From the NCBI RefSeq assembly GCF_002954615.1, contig NZ_MSCJ01000003.1:682001-746000 (forward strand): DNA of 64,000 nucleotides, read 5' to 3'. Position 1 is the stretch's first letter. Each line of letters begins with the position of its first letter. The notes under the pieces were generated by a model. It was not told the origin of the DNA, did no database searches, and saw nothing but the letters and a program-made list of their open reading frames with translations. Positions 10,201 to 22,200 of this stretch are shown piece after piece. Position numbers and translations under genes: made by a program. Source of the DNA: Photobacterium angustum (lineage in GTDB: Bacteria > Pseudomonadota > Gammaproteobacteria > Enterobacterales > Vibrionaceae).

Positions 10201-13200
10201 GCGATGGCATTGCAACAGGTACGGGTAATATTGTTGTTGATAGCGGTAGTGATCAGGTCGTTAAGGTTACGTTTGAGGCGAACCAAGACTCTCTTAATGG
10301 CTTAACCAGTAATGGTCATGCTACCACTTATTCACTGAGTGCTGATGGCACTACGGTGACGGTAGTATTAGCGAGTGATCCATCACAAGTTGTAATGGAA
10401 GTGACTATTGATATCAATGGTCATTACGTTGTAACGCAAAAACAACCTATCGATCAGGTCGATGATACCGCAGCAGATAATGAAAACATTGCTTTATCTG
10501 TTGTGGCAGAAGATAGAGATGGTGATGTAAGCAAGCCTGGTAATATTGAGATCTCTATTCATGATGGTGCAAATGCATCAGGTAATGAGCAAGGGGCTAT
10601 TACTATTACAGAAGGTGATTTAACGCCTGAAGGTAATGAGCAAGGTTACCCAGTAAGTGGTAATACAACGATAGCTATTGCTGCGGGTGTAGATCGTCTT
10701 GATCCGACAACAGTAACCGTTGACCAAACACAAGTTAATGCGTTAATCCACGAGTTAACTACTGAACTTACAACAGCAAATGGTACGGCGATTAACTTTA
10801 GCTTTGATGCTAAAACGGGGTTAATAACAGGTACTGCGGGTGGTGAAACGGTATTAACGGTATCTGTGAGCGCTGTTCAAGCGGTAAACGGGCATGATGT
10901 TGATGTTAACGTGTCTATTACGCAATTTAAGCCACTTGATCATAATGACAATGGTACCGATGGCTTAGTTAAGAGCGTTGATGACAAAATTGTTATTGAT
11001 GTTCCAGTCCAAGTTAAAGATACCGATGGTGATTGGTTAGACAAACCTGCCAATGTTGATATCACTATCGTGGATGGTGCGAATCCTGAATTTGGTACTG
11101 ATAAGGGTATCACCATCAATGAAACTACCGATGCTGATAAAGTGATGCATGGTCAGATCCCGCTAGATGTGGGCTCTGATGATATCCAAACTATCCACTT
11201 TAATGCGACCCAAGATGGCCTAGCTAACATTACCAGTAACGGTGAGCAAACAACGTTTACTGTTAATGGCAACGTATTAACCGTGGTGGATGCAGACTCT
11301 AATCCTGTGATGGTGGTGACGATTGCTAATGACGGTACCTATACCGTTAAAGTAACCGGACCTGTTGATCAAAACAGTGCAGATATTGCTGATATTAAGC
11401 TTGATGTTACCGCGACAGATAAAGACGGTGATACAGCTAATGGTGAATTAAACATCACGATTAAAGACGGTGAAGCGGCTGCTGGTGGTGAGAATATTGG
11501 CATCACTATCACCGAAGGTGACCGTGATGTGGATGGTAGCGGCACAAGCACAGGTGGCGCAGATACCACTTACCCTGTCGAGAAAACCGGTGAATTAACG
11601 CTGGTCGCGGGTGAAGATCGCCTTGATCCAACCACCGTTGCCATTGATGCGACGCAGCAAGCTGATTTGATTAAAGAGCTAAATGCAGAACTTACATCTG
11701 GTGGTAAACCGATAACCTTTACGATTGATGCCAATGGTAATTTGGTTGGTACCATTGCCGGTACTGATACGGTTGCCGTACGTGTTGAATTAACCTCAAC
11801 GCAGGTGGGTCAAAACGTTAACGTCGAAGTCAAAATCATCCAAGAGCTGCCACTTGATCATAAGGCTTCAGGTAACAGTTCAGGCTTTGTGACTGTCGAT
11901 GGTGACGACATCTCGATTAAAGTCCCTGTACAGGCGAAAGATACCGATGGCGATTGGTTAGAAAAACCTGCCAATGTGGATATCACTATCGTGGATGGTG
12001 CGAACCCTGAGTTTGGTACCGATAAAGGTATCACCATCAATGAAACTACCGATGCTGATAAAGTGATGCATGGTCAGATCCCGTTAAATGTGGGCTCTGA
12101 TGATATCCAAACCATCCACTTTAATGCGACCCAAGATGGCCTAGCCAACATTACCAGTAACGGTGAGCAAACAACGTTTACTGTTAATGGCAACGTATTA
12201 ACCGTGGTTGATGCAGACTCTAATCCTGTGATGGTGGTGACGATTGCTAATGACGGTACCTATACCGTTAAAGTAACCGGACCTGTTGACCAAAACAGTG
12301 CAGATATTGCTGATATTAAGCTTGATGTTACCGCGACAGATAAAGACGGTGATAAGGCTAATGGTGAATTAAACATCACGATTAAAGACGGTGAAGCGGC
12401 TGCTGGTGGTGAGAATATTGGTATCACTATCACCGAAGGTGACCGTGATGTGGATGGTAGCGGCACAAGCACAGGTGGGGCAGATACCACTTACCCTGTC
12501 GAGAAAACCGGTGAATTAACGCTGGCCGCGGGTGAAGATCGCCTCGATCCAACCACCGTTACCATTGATGCGACGCAACAAGCCGACTTGATTAAAGAGC
12601 TAAATGCAGAACTTACATCTGGTGGTAAACCGTTAACCTTTACGATTGATGCCAATGGTAATTTGGTTGGTACCATTGCCGGTACTGATACGGTTGCCGT
12701 ACGTGTTGAATTAACCTCAACGCAGGTGGGTCAAAACGTTAACGTCGAAGTCAAAATCATCCAAGAGCTGCCACTTGATCATAAGGCTTCAGGTAACAGT
12801 TCAGGTTTTGTGACTGTCGATGGTGATGACATCTCGATTAAAGTCCCTGTACAAGCGAAAGATACCGATGGCGATTGGTTAGATAAACCAGCCAATGTAG
12901 ATATCACGATTGTTGATGGGGCGAATCCTGAATTTGGTACCGATAAAGGTATCACCATCAATGAAACTACCGATGCTGATAAAGTGATGCATGGTCAGAT
13001 CCCGTTAAATGTGGGCTCTGATGATATCCAAACCATTCACTTTAATACGACCCAAGATGGCCTAGCCAACATTACCAGTAACGGTGAGCAAACAACGTTT
13101 ACTGTTAATGGCAACGTATTAACCGTGGTTGATGCAGACTCTAATCCTGTGATGGTGGTGACGATTGCTAATGACGGTACCTATACCGTTAAAGTAACCG

Positions 13201-16200
13201 GACCTGTTGACCAAAACAGTGCAGATATTGCTGATATTAAGCTTGATGTTACCGCGACAGATAAAGACGGTGATAAGGCTAATGGTGAACTCAATATCAC
13301 GATTAAAGACGGCGAAGCAGCTGCTGGTGGTGAGAATATTGGCATCACTATCACCGAAGGTGACCGTGATGTGGATGGTAGCGGCACAAGCACAGGTGGC
13401 GCAGATACCACTTACCCTGTCGAGAAAACCGGTGAATTAACGCTGGCCGCGGGTGAAGATCGCCTCGATCCAACCACCGTTACCATTGATGTGACGCAAC
13501 AAGCCGACTTAATTAAAGAGCTAAATGCAGAACTTACATCTGGTGGTAAACCGTTAACCTTTACGATTGATGCCAATGGTAATTTGGTTGGTACCATTGC
13601 AGGTACTGATACGGTTGCCGTACGTGTTGAATTAACCCCAACGCAAGCGGGTCAAAACGTTAACGTCGAAGTCAAAATCATCCAAGAGCTGCCACTTGAT
13701 CATAAGGCTTCAGGTAACAGTTCAGGTTTTGTGACTGTCGATGGTGATGACATCTCGATTAAAGTCCCTGTACAAGCGAAAGATACCGATGGCGATTGGT
13801 TAGATAAACCAGCCAATGTAGATATCACGATTGTTGATGGGGCGAATCCTGAATTTGGTACCGATAAAGGTATCACCATCAATGAAACTACCGATGCTGA
13901 TAAAGTGATGCATGGTCAGATCCCGTTAAATGTGGGCTCTGATGATATCCAAACCATTCACTTTAATACGACCCAAGATGGCCTAGCCAACATTACCAGT
14001 AACGGTGAGCAAACAACGTTTACTGTTAATGGCAACGTATTAACCGTGGTTGACGCAGACTCTAACCCTGTGATGGTGGTGACGATTGCTAATGACGGTA
14101 CCTATACCGTTAAAGTAACCGGACCTGTTGACCAAAACAGTGCAGATATTGCTGATATTAAGCTTGATGTCACCGCGACAGATAAAGACGGTGATAAGGC
14201 TAATGGTGAACTCAATATCACAATTAAAGACGGCGAAGCAGCTGCTGGTGGTGAGAATATTGGTATCACTATCACCGAAGGTGACCGTGATGTGGATGGT
14301 AGCGGCACAAGCACAGGTGGCGCAGATACCACTTACCCTGTTGAGAAAATCGGTGAATTAACGCTGGTTGCGGGGGAAGATCGCCTTGATCCAACCACCG
14401 TTGCCATTGATGCGACGCAACAAGCCGACTTGATTAAAGAGTTAAATGCAGAGCTTACATCAGGCGGTAAACCGTTAACCTTTACGATTGATGCCAATGG
14501 TAATTTGGTCGGTACCATTGCCGGTACTGATACGGTTGCCGTACGTGTTGAATTAACCCCAACGCAAGCGGGTCAAAACGTTAACGTCGAAGTCAAAATC
14601 ATCCAAGAGCTGCCACTTGATCATAAGGCTGCAGGTAACAGTTCAGGTTTTGTGACTGTCGATGGTGATGACATCTCGATTAAAATCCCTGTACAAGCGA
14701 AAGATACCGATGGTGATTGGTTAGATAAACCAGCCAATGTAGATATCACTATCGTGGATGGTGCGAACCCTGAATTTGGTACCGATAAAGGTACAACGAT
14801 TACTGAAACAGAAAATGGCGCAACAGCAACTGGTAAGATCCCGCTGAATGTGGGTTCAGATGATCTTGCTCATATTGATTTTGCAAAGTCTCAGCCTTCT
14901 TTAGAGAATATTATTTCTAATAACCAAGCAACGCGTTATGTGGTTGATGGTGATGAAATTAAGGTAGTTATTGACGGTGGTGCTAATGATGGCGCTGCGG
15001 TAATGACGATCGAAATCAATTTAGATGGTAGCTACACCGTTCATCAGTACTTGCCGATTGAACAAGACAACAGCAAAGGCGATACCGTTGATATTAATCT
15101 AGCTGTCACTGCGACTGATAAAGACGGTGATATCAGTAATACGGGTCAATTAGAAATCCATATTAAAGATGGTCTAAATCCAACTGGTGAAGGTGTTGTA
15201 GCAAACATCACTATTACTGAGGGGGATTTAGAAGATCCTAAAGCTGGCAAGGGTTACCCTGTTTCAGCAGATACACACTTTACGGTTAATGCTACAGATG
15301 ATGCATTAGTTGCTAATAGCTTGAAGATTGCTGATAGCGCACAAGTAGATTTAGTAAAAGAGCTCAATAGCTTAACGTCAAATGGTGAAGCACTGACTTT
15401 CACTGTTCACACTGATGCTAATGGTGTAATCACTATTACGGGTATGACAGTAAGTGGTCAAGAAGCGGTAAGTATTAGCATGACGCCGTCCTCATCAGCG
15501 AATGGTGATGTGACTGTTGATTTGGCTATTCATCAGTCTCTACCTCTTGATCACATAAAATCAAACGGCACCTATGTTGATGTTACCGGCGGTAAGATCA
15601 CCATTGATGTACCTGTTCAAATGCAAGATACCGATGGTGACGCTTTAGACAAACCCGTTGATGTGAACATTACGATTAAAGATGGTCAGAAGCCTTCGTT
15701 TGGTCATGATTCAACAGCAACGTTGGAAGAAGGGGTATCAGGCACAGCAACAGCATCTGGCACTATTGATATCGATACGGGCAGTGACCAAGTCGCGAAA
15801 GTGTACTTTAAAGGTAACCAATCATCGTTGGATGGTTTAACCAGTAATGGTCATGAAACGACGTATTCGTTAAGTGCTGACGGCTCTACTATCACAGTTG
15901 TATTAAAAGATAATCCATCTCAAGTTGTGATGGAAATCAAGATTGATGTTAATGGTCATTACGTTGTTGAACAAAAACAACCGATTGATCAGGTTGATGA
16001 CAAGAATGCTGATAATGAAATTATTAAGCTAGATGTCGTTGCTCAAGACTATGACGGCGATAACAGCAAGCCGGGTCAGATCACGATCAATATTCATGAT
16101 GGTGAGGATGCAAAAGGTGGCGAAACAGGCTCTATTGTTATTACTGAAGGCGACTTACAACCGACAGCAGGTGAACAAGGTTACCCTGTTTCAGGTGATG

Positions 16201-19200
16201 TTGAAATTGCGGTGAAAGCTGGTGTTGACCGTTTAGATCCAACGAAAGTCTCAATTGATAGTACGCATCTTTCTGCATTAATTGATGAGTTGCAATCAGA
16301 GTTAATGGCATCAGGTTCAAAAATTAGCTTTAGCTATCACGATGGCCAGCTAATTGGTACTGCTAATGGGCAAGTCGTTCTAACGGTTACTGTTTCAGCG
16401 GTACAGGCAGCTAATGGCCATGATGTAGACGTTAAAGTTTCCATTACTCAACATGCGCCATTGGATCACCATGGTAGCGAAACCTCAGGTTTTGTTAGTG
16501 TTGATGGCGATAAGATTGTTATTGATATACCAGTCCAAGTCAAAGATACCGACGGTGATAATCTTGCCAATAATGTAAATGCACAAATCACCATCAATGA
16601 TGGTGCCGCACCTATCATTATTTCTGCTCCAGCAATCAGTGTTGATGAAGATGCGTTATCGGATGGTTCACATACATCAAAAGATGGTGTGACGGCTCAA
16701 GGCGATATTCAAGTTGATCAGGGCAGTGACTATGTGTCTGACTTTAAGGTCGATGTAAAAGCGTTTAATGATCAAAATACCATTAAGTCAGAAGGGCACG
16801 ATGTTGTTCTTGAGCAGACAGGTGCGGGTAAATATCAAGGGATAGCGAATGGACAAGTTGTCTTCACTTATACCTTGTTACCTAATGGTCGTTATATTTT
16901 CGATCTTAAAGGAACAATTGATCACCCAACCCAAGGTGAAGATTCGCTGAACATCGAGTTTCCTGTTTATGCCGTTGATAAAGATGGTGATACCAGCGGT
17001 ACAGTCAATGTTGATGTATCAATCAAAGATGATATTCCATCGGTTCAAGATGTAACGCTAAATACTGTAGAGCACAGCACTACGACACTTGAAAATGTGA
17101 TTGTGGCTACAGGTGCCGATGGTGCACATGTAACAGCCTTAATTGTTGATGGGCAGCATATTGATTTATCGACATTACGTGAGTCGGGCGGCTACCGTAT
17201 CTATGAAGTGAAAGATGGTAATGAAACGTTAGGCGAACTAATGATTAAGCCTAATGGTGAAACTTACTTTGCTGCAAATGATGATCTAAACCATAGCCAA
17301 GAAAACATCATTAAAAATATTGGTTTTGAAGTCACTGATGGCGATGGTGATAAAGCTCAAGGCAATATTAAGCTTGAGATCTCTGATCAAGATGCCACGC
17401 TTCAAACCAGTAATAGTCTAGGCCAAGAAGAAGACGGCCGTCATTCTACAGATCCTAACGATAATGTTGATGTGAATCGTGATGGTATTGCGATCAATAT
17501 GAGCATCAATATTGGTGATAATGATCGTGGTGAGCATATTGGAACTGTGACTATTCATCCACAAGGTGAAGCACATGGCGTCTTTATGTTTAATGGACAG
17601 CCTTTAGCTGTTAATAGCGATGGTTCAATTACTATTCCTGCTGATGCATTTAAAGCTGATGCAAGTGGTGAAAATTACACGCTACAGGGCGTGACTTTTG
17701 TTCCTGCAGAAGACTTCTCGACATCTGCGAGCGGTATTAAATTTGATGTAACTGCACAAGTAAATACGACCGATGGTGGCAACCACCCAGTAATGAATGG
17801 TGAGTTCTCTATTGATGTTCAAGGTATTGCAGATACACCAACATGGAATGCAAACTCTGTTGATCATTATGTTGTGGATGAAGACGGCTCTAATGTTCTA
17901 TTGAGTGTCGCGGCGGATCTACAAGATACCGATGGTTCCGAGGTTCTGTCCTACTACATTACGGTACCTAAAGAGTACCAAGACAAATGTACGTTAGAGA
18001 TTGGTGGAAAATCACTGGTTGAGACATCGCCTGGATCTGGCATTTACAAAGTAGATGCAGAGCAAATAAAGTCTGTTGAGGTTAACCCAGTAGATAACTT
18101 CAGTGGTGATATCAAGCTTTCAATTACTGCAGAGAGTAAAGAACTTGATAACTTTGTTAATGGCCATCAATTTGCAGAATCAGAAGCAAAAGAGATTGTG
18201 ATCAACGTCAATCCTATAGCTGATGATGGCACGTTAAAAGTGACGCGTGTTGAATCGAAAGAAGATGAGCGAATTGATCTATCAACACATATCAACTTTG
18301 TGTCGTTAGATGATAATACTGATAATTCAGAGCATTTGTTCTTGCAAATCTCTGCCTTGCCTGATGGTGCGGTGCTGTATTTAAACGATCAGATTTTAAC
18401 GCCAAATGCGAGTGGTGTTTATGAAATCCATTATGAAGATTTAAATGGTTTATCATTACAGCCACCATTAGATAGTAATGTTGATTTTAGCATTTCGGTA
18501 AAAGGTGTGATCCGAGATGTGGCGACCATTACTGATGCGAACGGTAATGTAACAACTGAAACCAGTGAAAAAGTGATTGGACCTCAGTCGATTGATGTCG
18601 CGCTTACCGGTGTTGTAGATGTACCTAAAATAGAATCCGATAATTCTGATTGGACAAAATTAGATGACGGTAAAATTGGTCTACAAACCACGATTAAAGA
18701 AGATGGCGAAGCGCACTTTGACTTTAAAATAGTATCGGGTGAGCACACTATTGGAGGCGCAACCGATGGTTCAGAAACATTAAGTGTTGTGATTTCTGGT
18801 ATTCCAGAAGGTGCCAAACTTTACGATCAGCATGGTAATTTGCAGACACTGGTGTATGCCGGTGAAGATGCGAATGGTCAGCCAATTTACCAAGTTAATT
18901 TAGATACATTAAATGATGTAGTTATCGTTCCACCAGAAAATAGCTTAGAAGACATCACGTTAGATGTACGAGTTGTAGTGACTGAGAACGATGGTGCGAG
19001 CAAAGCCTTTGATGGTGAGCTAGTTATTCATGTAACGCCTGAAATTGATGCAACGAACTACGATACGGTATCTAAAGGCTTTGAAGATCAAGCAACTGTA
19101 ATTAACTGGTTACCACCAGAGTTTAGTGATTCGCAAGAGCACATTACCGCATTGACACTTAATGGTTTACCTCAGGGATATCAGCTGTTCTTAGGTAATA

Positions 19201-22200
19201 CATTGTTAGTCGCTGATGCTTCAGGAAAAGTGACATTTAGTGATAGTCAGCTTCAACAGTTATTGGGCGGTACTAACCTAACAGTGCGAGCTCCTGAAGA
19301 TTCCGATCAAGATATTACGTTAACTTCAACGGTTACGGTATCTGAAACGGATGTAGATGGTAATAAAGAAACAGTATCAAAAGATATAACAGGTACATTA
19401 GTCGTTGATATTAAAGCCGTTGTTGAAGATGACGGTCACTTAACCGTAATTCATGATGGTAAAGAGCTTGATACGATTGCTTGTGATTCTGATGGTTTAA
19501 TTGATTTATCCAATGATGCTAATTCAGACGGTAAAATTTCATGGATTGAAGATGATAAATCCAGCCATGAAGTAATCACTCAAATTGTATTAGAACCTAT
19601 TCCTGAAGGTTTTGTGATTATTGGTGGTATTAACAATGGTGATGGTAGTTGGACAGTACCTCAATCTCAACTGGGTAATTTACAGATCAAAGCACCTGAT
19701 GGATTTACAGACAAACTTGAATTACAAATCAGTGCATTAGTACAAGATCAAAGTGATGATGGTGATGTTAGTGGCTTAGTTGTTAAAAACGATACGTTGA
19801 CGCTCGACTTTAGTAAGAATACTGAGCATCACGAGGAAAAAGCCGCTGATATTGTCGTTAATGATGATTACATTGTGACAGGTAATGAAGATCAGCATCT
19901 AAACCTTGGTCAGCAACTGATGGATAAAGTCGTACAAATTAGTACTACTGGTGGGCATCAAGCTAATGATGAATTCACTCTCGTTATTAATGCGAAAGAC
20001 CTACCGAACGGTGCATCTATCAGTGGTGCTGATTTCGACCATGTGCGAAATGAATATGTAGTAAAAGTGCCTGTTTCTGCTGATGGTAAAGTTGATCTAT
20101 CAAGTGTAAATATCATTCTACCAAAAGATTTTGCTGGTGATTTTAAGCTTGATGTGAAGTATGTCACTACCGATACCGAGAGTGGTGATTACCAAACAAA
20201 AACAGATACCATTTCAATTCAAGTTGCTCCACAAGTTGATGGACCTAAATCCGTCGATATCAAAGTGGTTGAAACGGATGGGCTTGATGGTGATAAACAG
20301 CCAACTTCTGATGATAATAAAGAACATGTTTATAAAGATGTCGCATATGAAGATGGAGATATTAAGCTCGATTTATCAGCGACTTTAAAAGATTCACATA
20401 CTGATATTACAAACGGAGTTGAAAGTGTTGAATCAGTAACACTAACGCTAAAAGACAGCAGTGACGGCGTGTTCATTGATGAACACGGTAACGTGTTAGG
20501 TTCATCCATCACGATTAAAGAAAGCGAAATGGGTAATATTCATTTCCGTCCTGCGGCTGATTTTAGTGGCAAGGTTAATATTGATGTGAAAACAACCGTG
20601 GTTGATACCACGCATTATGATGATACAAACGGCGGTGATGTATCAGCGTCAAAGACGTTTGATAATACCGTGAGTTTTGATGTTGTTGCTGTGAATGACG
20701 AAGTCAAATGGCACGGTATTGATACGACAATAGTAGGCAATGAAGATACCGCAATTTCATTAAGTGGGATCGGTGGTTCACTACAAGATAGCGATGGCTC
20801 TGAGCATATTGTTTCTATTAAGTTAGAAAATATACCAGATGGTTTTATTGTTGAAGGTGCAACTAACAATGGTCACGGTATTTGGACACTTAGCGGTTCA
20901 GGTGAATCATTTGATTTAAGCAACGTGAAAATTGTGCCACCGAAAGATTTTAGCGGCACAGTTAATATCGATATTGTTGTGTTCTCAAAAGAAGAAACGT
21001 TGGATAAACCTGCTGAAAATCGTGAAACCATCACTATCGATGTACAGCCAGTTGCGGATAAAGTCGATACTGATGTAAATCCAAATGCATCTGGTGATGA
21101 AAATGGTTCAATCACGTTGGATTTAGGCATTAAAGCTTATGATGACGAAAACACCGTTAAGCATCCTGGCTCAAATGTGCATGAAAATGGCGCGGAATCA
21201 TTACAAATCACCATTACTAATGTGCCTGATTCAAGCTCATTCACATTACCTGACGGTGTTCAAGGAAGTTGCACTAAGCAACCAGATGGTTCATGGGTTA
21301 TTAAAGTAGATAGCTCTCAGCTAGATACATTGACCTTCAACCCAGGTGATGCAAATCAGAATAATTGGGACGGCAAATTAGATCTCGATATTCGTGCGGT
21401 AGATAACGGTGTTGTTGGTACAGATAGTGTTGCTGTTCAAAAAGAGATTCATGTTGATGTTACGCCAGATAATGATGCGCCTGTAAACCATTTACCATCA
21501 GATCCGCTGACGGTTGAAGAAGATGCAACACTCTTGATTAAGAATCTACAAGTTACTGATGTAGATAGCCATGATCATGGTGCTGTAATGAATATGACCG
21601 TAACGTTAAGTGTACAACATGGTCAGCTAACCATTGCTGATGGAGTCGACACAACAGGCTTGGTGATTAAAGGTAATGGTGATGGCACCTTAACCATTGA
21701 AGGCTATATCACAAAGATTAATCAACTGTTAGATCAAGGCATTAATTACGTTGGTGATAAAGATTTTAATGGTACTGATAGTCTTACCATGACCACTAAC
21801 GATAATGGTAATTCCGGTGCGGGTGGTGCTCTAACCGATACTGATAGCGTGGATATCACGGTTACGCCTGTTAACGATGCGCCAGTGAATACAGTACCTG
21901 ATGCATTTACTGTTGATGAAGATAGTAGTCATGTGATCAATGGTCTTAAGATCAGTGATGTGGATGCAAAAGAAAATAGCGCATCAGGTGACATGACGGT
22001 AACGTTAGAAGTTGGTCATGGCCAATTAGCGATTATTGCGACTGATAAGCAAGGCTTGAATATTGTTGATAATGGTCATGGTAAATTAGTTATCAGCGGC
22101 GATATTAATAAGATCAACGCATTGTTAACTGACGGTATTAAATATACTGGTGATGAGAATTACGCAGGTAAAGATCAGTTAACCATGACGACAAGCGATA

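Noticed and set aside
11369..14518. Repeated minus- and plus-strand frames spaced 921 bp apart
   Set aside because: They are shadows created by the tandem repeats of the adhesin gene and recur only because the DNA repeats.
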